A stretch of DNA of 20,071 nt from Anaerolineales bacterium (lineage in GTDB: Bacteria; Chloroflexota; Anaerolineae; 4572-78; J111). Made by a program: the position numbers and the translations under genes. The DNA lies in NCBI GenBank assembly GCA_012032575.1, contig JAAUSP010000068.1, positions 1 through 20,071 on the forward strand, in the 5' to 3' direction. Of this stretch, positions 7,224 through 17,307 are shown in pieces. The notes below the pieces were generated by a model. It was not told where the DNA came from. It saw only the letters and a list, made by a program, of their open reading frames with translations, and ran no database searches. The number at the start of each line of letters is the position of its first letter. Position 1 is the stretch's first letter.

Positions 7224-9771
7224 TTACGCAAACGAATTATAAAGCGAATAAAGTTGCAGTGCCTCTTTCGCTTGCCCCAACGACCAGCCAGTCGGCAGCG
7301 GGCAGGTGATGGACGCCGTTCTGCCTGCCGCGAGGCTGAAGTAGTTGTCGCTGAAGACTACGTCAGCGCCGGCCAGCTTAAGTTCCACAAAGAGGGCCAG
7401 CGATTGCGCCGTTACTTCGATGACAAGCTGCTCGTCGTCAAGCTGGACCTCGGCGGAGAGGGCTGGGTCAACCAGCGACAGGTGTTTGGGGGCGATAAAG
7501 CCGGCCACGTTGAGGGCGAGCCGCGTGTCGCCCTGCCATAGTTCAGCCACCAGCACTGTCTCGCGCTTGTTGTTGTCGGAAATGCGGTCAGCAAAGTCTA
7601 GGTCGCAGATGGCGGCTACGCTGTAGGCCCCCGCCGAAACTGCTTCCTCGCCGGAAGCCAGCACCGCGCCGGAGAGCGTTTCCAGCGACCAGCGGAGTGT
7701 ACCCTGCCAGTCGGCGTGGCTGTCATTGGTGACGTACAGGCCCATGTGCGGCGGTTCATCTAAAATGGAGAGCAGCACCGGGGCGAAAAAGCGTTTGGCG
7801 GCGTAGTGCAGTGCCTTCCAGCGGCCAAAGTAGTCAATACTGGCCCACGAGGCCACCGGCCAGCAGTCGTTGAGCTGCCAGTACAAAATGCCGCTGACCC
7901 GCTCGATGTGCCGCCGCCAGTGTTCCACGCCGTAGCGAATCCCTTCGGCTTGCAGTACCAGGCTCAGATAAACCAGCGCCGCAAAATCTTTGGGCATGCG
8001 GAAGGTTTCGGTCATTTGAGCCACAATCAGCCCGTTGCCGTGGTTGCCGCGCTGGTGGTGTTCCATAATGTAGCCGGTCATGTTACGGTCGGCTTCCTCG
8101 GCGTAGAATTTCACCGTTTCAAGGGTGGGCAGCGCCTGGAAGCCGAACTCGCTCATGAAGCGGGGGTAGACGGTGCGATAGGCGGTGAATGGTTTGCGTC
8201 CGTGCCATACCTCCCAGTAGTGGGCGTCGCCCCTTTCCTGCCCGTTGGGGTTGATGAAGGGGGTGTTGCTGGACGGCGAGCTGGGCCAGTAGGCGGTATC
8301 GGGGTCAAGCTGGGTCACCCATTCCGGCAGCGTGGTGTGGAAGTATTTAGCGTAGGCGTCGCGCAGTTCGCGCCAGTCGGTCAATGGGGTGCGGTTCATG
8401 GCCCATAACATATCCTTGAGGAAGGGGGCTTTTTGCACCAGCGCCTTCAGGTCGTCCTCGTAATCGGGACGGCTCCAGCCCCAGCCTTCCCAGCCCTGTT
8501 CCATTTCGTTGTTGCCGCACCACAGGGCCAGACAGGCCCGATGCCGCAAACGGCGCACATTCTCGATCACTTCCTGCTGCAAATTCCGCACGAAATTATC
8601 TTCATCAAGAGGATAGATGGCGCAGGCAAAGATGAAATCCTGCCAGATGAGGATGCCATAGCGGTCGCACAAATCGTAAAAGCGTTCTTCCTCGTACAGG
8701 CCGCCGCCCCACACCCGCAGCATATTCTGGTGCGCTGCCGCTGCATCGGCAATGAGTTTTTCCAGCGACTCATCAGGGAAGCGGGTGAGGAAGGAATCGG
8801 CGGGAATCCAGTTAGCTCCCTTGGCGAAGATGGGTTTGCCGTTGACGAAAAAGGTAAAACTCTTGCCCCACGGGTCATCTGTCTGCACCAGTTTGATGGT
8901 CCGCAGGCCGAGTTTATACTCGCGCCGGTCGCAATTTTGCCCGTCCGCCGCCAGCGAAACTTCAACCGCGTACAGCGGCTGCGGGCCGTAGCCGTTGGGC
9001 CACCACAACTGCGGCTGGGCGAGGTCAACTTGCAGTGTGCCGACCCCATCCACCAGTTCAACGGAGGTGGTGAACGTGGTTCCATCCGGCGCGGTGAGAC
9101 GCAATTCGACGGCGAGGGAGGCATCGCTCCAAACTGCGGTGGTGACGGCAGCGGTCACGGTCACTTTGCCGCCGGCGTGAAACTGGCGCAGGTGAACGTC
9201 ATCGAGCCGGGCGGCGCTGCGCCCTTCCAGCCGGATGTCCCGCCAGATGCCCACCGCTGGCAGCATGGGACCCCAATCCCAGCCAAAATGGCAGGGGGCT
9301 TTGCGGGCATAGGGTCCCCCGGTGAGAGCCTGGTCCACGCTCATCAGCGGGCGCTCGGCTTGGCGTTGGGCGCAGTAGCGCACGGTTGAGGGGAAAACGA
9401 TATGGATGTCATTCTCGCCGGGTTGCAGTCGCGCTTTTATCTCCCATTCGTACCGCCGAAAGAGGTTTTCGGCCCGGCCCAGCGCCTGGCCGTTGAGCCG
9501 CACCTCAGCCAGCGTGTCGAGGCCGTCGCAGACCAGAAAAACCTTCTCCTCGGCCAGCAGGCCGGCGTCAACGCTGAAGGTTTGGCGGTCATTCCCAATC
9601 CTGCTCGGCGACCCACATGACCTTCTTTTCGTTGTCGCCCACAAAGGGGTCGGGGATTCGTGCCAGCGCCAGCAGGTCGGTGTGAACGCTGCCGGGGACA
9701 TGCCCCGCGAGCCACTCTGTGGTATCCGTTTGTTTGAACTGCCAGTCGCCGCTTAATGTTTGAGCTAACAT
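7224..9771 (-). pseudogene. GH2 beta-mannosidase, cytoplasmic, one frameshift near the N-terminus
   Basis: About 848 residues once two frames are joined, matching family length. The N-terminal frame (9771-9589, GGAGG before the ATG) reads LSGDWQFKQ, HVPGSVHTDLLALARIPDPF, GDNEKKVMWVAEQDWE. The second frame continues DRQTFSVDAGLLAEEKVFLV and runs to 7224. The junction is at about 9589-9600: one extra base (or two missing). Catalytic residues are intact: acid/base Glu in LWCGNNEMEQG (about residue 421) and nucleophile Glu in FMSEFGFQALPTLET (about 540). WVNGKPIFAKGANWIP-like FVNGKPIFAKGANWIPADSF is also typical. The enzyme releases mannose from the non-reducing end of beta-manno-oligosaccharides. 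There is no signal peptide, so it acts in the cytoplasm. Divergent from the lacI-type gene. Probably intact with an assembly indel. Confidence 0.88.
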
Positions 9772-9818
9772 GGTTCCTCCATTGGAAATTAATATTTTTA
9801 AAAAGCCTTTTTATTTGT

Positions 9819-9852
9819 ATAGTAAACAAAATAAAATTGTTTTGTAAAACAA
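9819..9852 (-). promoter_or_regulatory. GH2 promoter with overlapping operator-like dyad
   Basis: On the minus strand TTTACA (9848-9843), an 18-base spacer and TACTAT (9824-9819), about 48 bases before the GH2 ATG. The -35 lies inside the dyad TTGTTTT-gt-AAAACAA (9837-9852). Such a placement would let the adjacent LacI-type protein repress the GH2 gene, but the dyad lacks the central CG common in LacI-family operators. Confidence 0.45.
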
Positions 9853-9915
9853 ATTAAAAAACTCAGACCATAATCCAGCATATTCGAGTTAATTACTCAT
9901 AATCATTGACTAATT

Positions 9916-9944
9916 TTGACAAATATATTACTGTTTAGTAAAAT
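9916..9944 (+). promoter_or_regulatory. sigma70 promoter of the lacI-type gene
   Basis: Perfect TTGACA (9916-9921), a 17-base spacer and TAAAAT (9939-9944), 36 bases before the TTG start. TTACTGTTTAGTAA (9928-9941) is a short dyad overlapping the -10 and could be an autoregulatory site. Confidence 0.65.
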
Positions 9945-9980
9945 TTTTGCAAACAATGAGGTTCTAAAAGCGAGGTTGCT

Positions 9981-11024
9981 TTGGCTAACATTCGCCAGGT
10001 TGCTGATGAAGCAGGTGTTTCAATTGGGACAGTTTCTCGAGTCCTGAATAACAAGCCGGGGGTCGGCGAGCAAACCCGGCAGCACATCCTTGCCATAGCC
10101 AAAGAATTAGGCTACATTCCCTCCAAACGTTCATTTTCCCCCAACAGCCAAGTGACCCACTTGGGCATCATAAGTCCAACCTTCCAACCTGATATAACCT
10201 CTAACCCATTCTATGCGGCGGTGTTCCACGGGGTGGAGCATATTTGCCATGAGTTTCATATCAATCTGTCCTACAGCTCTTTACGTTTTACAGATACTCA
10301 GCTTGATTCATACCCATTTGTGATAAAACACACCCCTATTGACGGTTTGTTGTTGGTTGGGGGCGGCATTCCGCAAGAGGTTGTTGAGGCTCTGATTGCC
10401 CCAGCCCCCTTACCGCTGGTCTTGATTGATAACTATTTTCCGGATTGCAATTGGGATGCGGTGATGATTGATAACGTGCGTGGGGTTCGCATGTCTACGG
10501 AACATCTCATCAATCAGGGCCATCATCATATTGCTCTTATCGGTGGTCCTGACCATCCCAGTATTGTGGAACGACGGTCAAGTTACTGCGAGACCCTGCG
10601 CCGGCATGATTTAACCCCAACTATCGTCACGCCTCCCAATCTTAGCCCGACTGATGGTCAATGGGGCGTGGTGGAGATACTGCGTGAAGCGCCTGAGACA
10701 ACGGCTATTATCTGCTCCAATGACGAGCAGGCGGTGGGAGCCTTGCGAAAGCTCCAGGAGTTGGGATACAGAGTACCGGATGACTTTTCTTTGGTTGGAT
10801 TTGATAACATCAATATGGTCCAGTTTACCAGCCCACCCCTTACAACTGTATGCGTTGACCGGGGCACGATGGGGCGGATTGCCGTGCAACTCTTGTTGGA
10901 TCGGGTCAAATCGCCGGCAAGACCGGTTATTAAGGTCACAATAGGGGTTGAGTTAGTTGAGCGAGGATCGGTAGGTAGTCCACGCCCGCACAAGATTTCA
11001 CTTGCGGCGGTAAATGCAGATTAG
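9981..11024 (+). CDS. LacI-family transcriptional regulator
   Basis: 347 residues from TTG 9981 (GAGG 6 bases upstream; no nearer ATG, and the helix-turn-helix begins immediately). The DNA-binding domain is canonical: NIRQVADEAGVSIGTVSRVL, NNKPGVGEQTRQHILAIAKE. The effector-binding periplasmic-binding-protein-like domain follows (GLLLVGGGIP, HHIALIGGPDHPS, AIICSNDEQAVGALR, DDFSLVGFDNI). It very likely controls the transporter and the two glycosidases around it, with an imported or partly hydrolysed manno- or gluco-oligosaccharide as inducer. It is divergent from the GH2 gene and 117 bases ahead of the binding-protein gene. The 117-base gap has no clear promoter that I would defend. Confidence 0.95.
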   Translation: MANIRQVADEAGVSIGTVSRVLNNKPGVGEQTRQHILAIAKELGYIPSKRSFSPNSQVTHLGIISPTFQPDITSNPFYAAVFHGVEHICHEFHINLSYSSLRFTDTQLDSYPFVIKHTPIDGLLLVGGGIPQEVVEALIAPAPLPLVLIDNYFPDCNWDAVMIDNVRGVRMSTEHLINQGHHHIALIGGPDHPSIVERRSSYCETLRRHDLTPTIVTPPNLSPTDGQWGVVEILREAPETTAIICSNDEQAVGALRKLQELGYRVPDDFSLVGFDNINMVQFTSPPLTTVCVDRGTMGRIAVQLLLDRVKSPARPVIKVTIGVELVERGSVGSPRPHKISLAAVNAD

Positions 11025-11141
11025 GTAAGGCTAAGCAGTTAATTTTTATTGAAAGGAGGTGGTACGCCCCTATAGTTAACCAAGGCTCTGGTAACGTTGA
11101 TTTAATCTCTAAAAATATTTCTTTCTGTTGAGGAGAAAAAA

Positions 11142-12989
<1,848 letters not shown>

Positions 12990-13006
12990 ACCCCCAAAGT
13001 AGTCAC

Positions 13007-13039
13007 AACCGTCATGCCCCACCCCGGGGCATGACGGTT
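13007..13039 (+). promoter_or_regulatory. intercistronic hairpin after the binding-protein gene
   Basis: AACCGTCATGCCCC (13007-13020) pairs perfectly with GGGGCATGACGGTT (13026-13039): a 14-bp GC-rich stem with a 5-base loop. No T-run follows, so it is not a standard terminator. In transporter operons such hairpins commonly protect the upstream mRNA or cause partial termination, giving more binding protein than permease. On sequence alone it could also be a small repeat element. Confidence 0.7.
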
Positions 13040-13136
13040 CACTATAAACGCCCGTAATTACAAATTGGGTTTTCTTTTTATCTTCTAAACTGTGCCACTT
13101 ATAGCTCTCTGGGGTGGACTTAACAGGAGGTGGACA

Positions 13137-14141
13137 TTGAAAGGATACCAAAAGTATTTCCTCAATAAACTCATGTGGTTTGCCATTACCTTCGTCGCGG
13201 CTTTTGTGTTGAATTTCACCCTGCCCCGCTTAATGCCCGGCGATCCTGTAGCCGCCATTGTCGCCAGATTTGCCCAGGGGATGAGCAATGCCACCGGGGT
13301 GCAGGCGATTTACGAGCAGTATACAGAACTGTTTGGCACCGACAAACCCATCGTTGAACAATTTTTCATTTACGTCGCCAATGTGGCGCGGGGTGATTTT
13401 GGTTACTCGTTTAGCCAATATCCCAGAACAGTGGCCGATGTACTGAAGGCTTCCATTATGTGGACAATATGTTTGCAGTTCCCGGCCATCATTGTCGGCT
13501 GGCTGATTGGCAATACGCTCGGCGCGTTGGCGGCCTATCTGCGTGGGGGCTTTGATAAAATTCTGCTGCCCATCAGTATTTTTGTCAGCGGACTGCCGGC
13601 TTTTGGTATGGCGATTATTTTGCTGGTTATTTTTGCCGTCACTTTAGAGTGGTTCCCGACCTCCGGCGGCTACGGGTTTGAGCTTATCCCCAGCTTTTCC
13701 TGGCCTTTTATCTGGTCTGTCTTCGTTCATTATCAATTGCCGTTCTGGTCACTTGTGTTAATTGCCATTGGGGGCCAGGCGATAGGGATGCGCTCGATGG
13801 CTATCTATGAACTGAATGCGGACTATGTAAAGTACAGCCGTTTTATGGGCATCAAAGACCGTAAAATTGTCGGCTATGTTTTCAGAAACGCCATGCTGCC
13901 GCAGATAACCGGTCTGGCCTTAGCCATTGGCACAATGGTTGGCGGCGCGTTGGTGGCCGAGATCATCTTTAGTTATCCGGGGCTTGGCACCACCCTGCTG
14001 AACGCGGTAACGGGCCAGGATTATCCGCTTATCTCTGCCGTTACCTTGATCATTACCATCATGGTGCTGCTGACAACGTTTACCATCGAGATTGTTTATG
14101 GGTTTATTGACCCACGCATTAAAGCGGCGCAGTCAGATTAG
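13137..14141 (+). CDS. ABC transporter permease, DppB-like
   Basis: 334 residues from TTG 13137, chosen because AGGAGG lies exactly 6 bases upstream; the longer upstream reading is unlikely. About six transmembrane helices (first in [17 protein letters not shown]). N-terminal DppB/OppB features: [17 protein letters not shown] and the Y-Q-Y..LFGTDKP segment. The cytoplasmic EAA loop is [20 protein letters not shown] with RNAMLPQ. It pairs with the next gene to form the membrane channel for family-5 substrates. Stop is 13 bases before the next ATG. Confidence 0.93.
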   Translation: MKGYQKYFLNKLMWFAITFVAAFVLNFTLPRLMPGDPVAAIVARFAQGMSNATGVQAIYEQYTELFGTDKPIVEQFFIYVANVARGDFGYSFSQYPRTVADVLKASIMWTICLQFPAIIVGWLIGNTLGALAAYLRGGFDKILLPISIFVSGLPAFGMAIILLVIFAVTLEWFPTSGGYGFELIPSFSWPFIWSVFVHYQLPFWSLVLIAIGGQAIGMRSMAIYELNADYVKYSRFMGIKDRKIVGYVFRNAMLPQITGLALAIGTMVGGALVAEIIFSYPGLGTTLLNAVTGQDYPLISAVTLIITIMVLLTTFTIEIVYGFIDPRIKAAQSD

Positions 14142-14154
14142 AGGGGGGACGGCC

Positions 14155-15405
14155 ATGAAACACACCATTCGCCAGGTTTTTCGCTCTACTAATTTTATCA
14201 TCGGCTTTGTCATTTTTATGGCCATCCTGCTGACCGTGATCGTCTATCCGATCATCGTGCCAGACCCGCCCTTAGCCATCATTGGTCAGGGCACTTTCTT
14301 CCCACCCGGAACTTATGTCAGTGTGTATGACAGTGTTGGCACTCCCGCCTACACCCTGAACCTGGGCGACCCGGCTACTCAACGAATTGCGGACAAATTG
14401 GACAATGAGAAACGCCTTGAGATGAAGACCTGGCTGGTGTCCAGCGGCATCCCTGAAAGCGAAATCAACATTACCGACGCAGAAAAACTTCTGGCGCAGT
14501 GGCAAGAAAATTATGACCCGAAAAAGCGACTGCCCGGCATGACGATTGCCAAGCTCAGGGCCTATCAGCGGCTCGATGCCTCACTTGAGGGGCTTTTGTC
14601 AACCGAACCGCTCATCATCGCCGCGCAAAATCCGGAATCCAGCACCCTGGAGCAGACCGATGCCGTTAACCAAACTGATTTCGTGAATATTAATCAGTTG
14701 ACCAACGTGCGGACGCTGCCGCTTGGCACCGATAACTTCGGGCGGGATGTGCTGACGGAACTGGTTGCCGCCACCCGGGTATCCTTACAGATTGGCTTTG
14801 TGGCCGGTCTGGTGGCCACCTTAATCGGGTTGGCGTTGGGTTTGCTGGGCGGATATGTAGGCGGCCTGGTAGATGACGTGATTATGTTCATCACCAATAT
14901 CTTCACCGTTATCCCCAGCTTTGTGTTATTGATTTTAATTTCATTCAGTATCGGACAGGAACATCGGGGGGCCTTTGTCATCGCCGTAGTGATTGGGTTT
15001 ACCTCATGGGTGTGGACCGCCAGGGCGGTGCGAGCGCAAGTCATTTCGCTGCGAAACCGGGACCACGTCAATTTATCCAAATTATCCGGACACTCCATAG
15101 CCCATATCATCACCCGCGATATTCTGCCTTACATTGCCTCTTATGTAATTATGGCCCTGATTTTACAGATTTCCTCGGGCATCCTGGTAGAGGCCGGCTT
15201 ATCCATCCTTGGGTTAGGCCCCCGCACCACCGAAGTGCCCACCCTGGGGTTGATGATGAACTGGGCGATGATTTACCAGGCGCACCTCCTGGGCAAATGG
15301 TGGGCCTACGTCCCCGTCATTGTCACCATCGCCTTGATTTCATTCTCGTTGAATTTGATGAATACCGGCCTCGACCAGGTATTCAATCCGGCCTTGCGGG
15401 ATTAG
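14155..15405 (+). CDS. ABC transporter permease, DppC-like, with a large extracytoplasmic insertion
   Basis: 416 residues from ATG 14155 (GAGGGGGG just upstream). After transmembrane helix 1 ([20 protein letters not shown]) comes a soluble segment of roughly 170 residues before the DppC landmark [20 protein letters not shown]. In most DppC proteins this gap is about 50 residues. The usual core follows: helices, EAA loop ([20 protein letters not shown], then PYIASYV) and [18 protein letters not shown]. The insertion is charged and helical ([38 protein letters not shown]). It would face the outside of the membrane, where it could contact the binding protein. Ten bases separate it from the next gene. 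Confidence 0.92.
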   Translation: MKHTIRQVFRSTNFIIGFVIFMAILLTVIVYPIIVPDPPLAIIGQGTFFPPGTYVSVYDSVGTPAYTLNLGDPATQRIADKLDNEKRLEMKTWLVSSGIPESEINITDAEKLLAQWQENYDPKKRLPGMTIAKLRAYQRLDASLEGLLSTEPLIIAAQNPESSTLEQTDAVNQTDFVNINQLTNVRTLPLGTDNFGRDVLTELVAATRVSLQIGFVAGLVATLIGLALGLLGGYVGGLVDDVIMFITNIFTVIPSFVLLILISFSIGQEHRGAFVIAVVIGFTSWVWTARAVRAQVISLRNRDHVNLSKLSGHSIAHIITRDILPYIASYVIMALILQISSGILVEAGLSILGLGPRTTEVPTLGLMMNWAMIYQAHLLGKWWAYVPVIVTIALISFSLNLMNTGLDQVFNPALRD

Positions 15406-15415
15406 GGGGAGAGAT

Positions 15416-16422
15416 ATGGCAAACGTTATCCTGGAAGTGAATGAACTGACCACAAAATATGTTACCCGCTTTGGCGAAGATGTTTACGCCGTTGACCATG
15501 TCTCGCTGAAACTGGAAGAAGGCAAATCGCTGGGCATTGCGGGTGAGTCCGGCTGCGGCAAATCAACGCTGGCGCTCAGCCTGATGGGCTATTACTTTCC
15601 GCCGCTGCACTACACCAGCGGCGATATTATCATCGCCGGGACGAATATTTCTAAAATGTCCCCGGATAACGTGCGTAAATCAATCCTGGGCAAGGAAATC
15701 GCCTATATTCCCCAAGCCGCCATGAATGCGCTGAACCCCACCCAAAAGATCATCAATTTTATTGAGGATGTTTTTCAGGCCCACGAACCCAACAAAAACA
15801 AAAAAGAGATTTATGAAATTGCCCGAAAATCCTTTGAGGTGCTGGGGTTGCCGGCGGAGGTTCTAAAAAAATATCCGGTTGAACTTTCGGGAGGGATGAA
15901 ACAGCGCACTGTGATTGCTATTTCGGTGCTGCTGCACCCCAAAGTGCTGATTGCCGATGAGCCGTCCTCGGCCCTCGACGTGACGTCACAGAAATGGTCA
16001 TCAAAATGCTGCGGAACCTGATGGATCAGGGCTTCATCAAAGCTATGATCTTTATCACCCACGAACTGCCGCTGCTTTACAATGTCACCGATGACATTAT
16101 GGTGATGTACGCCGGGCAGCTTGTGGAAATTGGCACCGCCAAACAAACGGTATTCGACCCGCTTCATCCGTATGCCAAAGGGCTGATGGGGTCTATTATT
16201 GTGCCGGAAGAAGGGCTGCGCAATGTCAAACTGACCGCCATCCCCGGTGTGCCGCCCAACCTTAAAAAGCCGCCGGCGGGTTGTCGTTTTGCCGCCCGCT
16301 GTAAATACGCCAAGGCCGAATGTCAGGTCATCCCTGTTGCGCTTCACCCGGCGGGCGATGGCCGATTTTATCGCTGTATCTTTTCCGAAGCAGAACTGAG
16401 GGAGGCTTACCACCATGGCTGA
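15416..16422 (+). pseudogene. ABC transporter ATP-binding protein, DppD-like, one-base frameshift
   Basis: About 335 residues after joining two frames, standard for DppD/OppD. Frame one holds Walker A GESGCGKS (43-50), the Q-loop region [16 protein letters not shown], signature LSGGMKQR (about 156-163) and Walker [17 protein letters not shown]. Frame two, from about 15991, holds [13 protein letters not shown], the H-loop FITHELPLL, the D-loop-distal [10 protein letters not shown] and the C-terminal oligopeptide-transporter domain with [11 protein letters not shown]. The junction is CACAGAAATGG (15987-15997). One lost base, such as an A, explains it. The break falls between Walker B and the H-loop, so a true frameshift would abolish ATPase activity. 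It overlaps the next gene by 8 bases. Confidence 0.88.
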
Positions 16423-17227
16423 TGAAAAAACGTTGTACCTGAGCGCCAAAGGGCTGACCAAAGTGTTTGGCCTGGGCCGCCAAAAAACCGTCGCCGTTGA
16501 CCGTGTGAACCTTGACCTCTACCAGGGTGAAGTCGTCTCGATTGTGGGCGAATCGGGCAGCGGCAAAACCACGCTGTCGAAAATCCTGCTGGGGCTAATC
16601 AACCCCACCGAAGGCGAAATTTACTTCGAGGGCAAAAAACGCGATCTCAGTTCGCACCAGAAAAAGAAAGAATACTGGAAAAACATCCAGGCCATCTTTC
16701 AGGACCCATTCTCGTCATACAACATCTTTAACAAAATCGATTCCGTCCTGTTGGATTGCATTAATATGCGCAACGGCGGCAATCTGCCCAAGGATAAAAA
16801 AGTCGAGCTGATGGCCGAGGCTTGCAGCTTTGTTAACCTCAAGTTCGAGGAATTGACCAACAAATATCCGTTTGAACTGTCCGGCGGGCAGCAGCAGCGC
16901 CTCATGATCGCCCGCATCTTTCTGCTGAAGCCCAAAATTCTGCTGGCCGACGAGCCGACCTCCATGATTGATGCCTGTTCACGTGCCACCATTCTGGACC
17001 AACTGATGAAACTGCGCGACGACAGCGGCATGACGGTTATTTTCATCACCCATGATATTGGCCTGGCCTATTACGTTTCTGACAAAGTTTACATCATGGA
17101 GCGCGGCAGATTTGTCGAAAGCGGCCCACCCGACGCGGTGATTCTGCACCCCCAAGAGCCTTACACCCGGCGGCTGATTAACGATGTACCCAAAATTTAT
17201 GAAGAGTGGGACCTGTCAACAGTGTAA
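16415..17227 (+). CDS. ABC transporter ATP-binding protein, DppF-like, short C-terminus
   Basis: 270 residues. Walker [10 protein letters not shown] (45-53), Q-loop [13 protein letters not shown], signature LSGGQQQR (about 154-161), Walker [14 protein letters not shown]-loop [14 protein letters not shown]. Typical DppF/OppF proteins have about 320 residues, with a C-terminal cysteine-containing domain. This one stops soon after [20 protein letters not shown] and lacks it. The start ATG lies inside the end of the preceding ATPase gene (8-base overlap), so translation is coupled. Together the two ATPases would power the two permeases. Confidence 0.93.
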   Translation: MADEKTLYLSAKGLTKVFGLGRQKTVAVDRVNLDLYQGEVVSIVGESGSGKTTLSKILLGLINPTEGEIYFEGKKRDLSSHQKKKEYWKNIQAIFQDPFSSYNIFNKIDSVLLDCINMRNGGNLPKDKKVELMAEACSFVNLKFEELTNKYPFELSGGQQQRLMIARIFLLKPKILLADEPTSMIDACSRATILDQLMKLRDDSGMTVIFITHDIGLAYYVSDKVYIMERGRFVESGPPDAVILHPQEPYTRRLINDVPKIYEEWDLSTV

Positions 17228-17307
17228 CCCTGGCAGTTGACAGATTGATAGCCGAAAATTAGCCGCTAATTTCACAAAAATCAAGAAAACGACTGAAAAA
17301 AGGAAGT

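Noticed and set aside
8433..9389. + strand ORFs opposite the beta-mannosidase gene
   Set aside because: Antisense of strongly conserved GH2 codons; no ribosome-binding site and no recognisable motifs.
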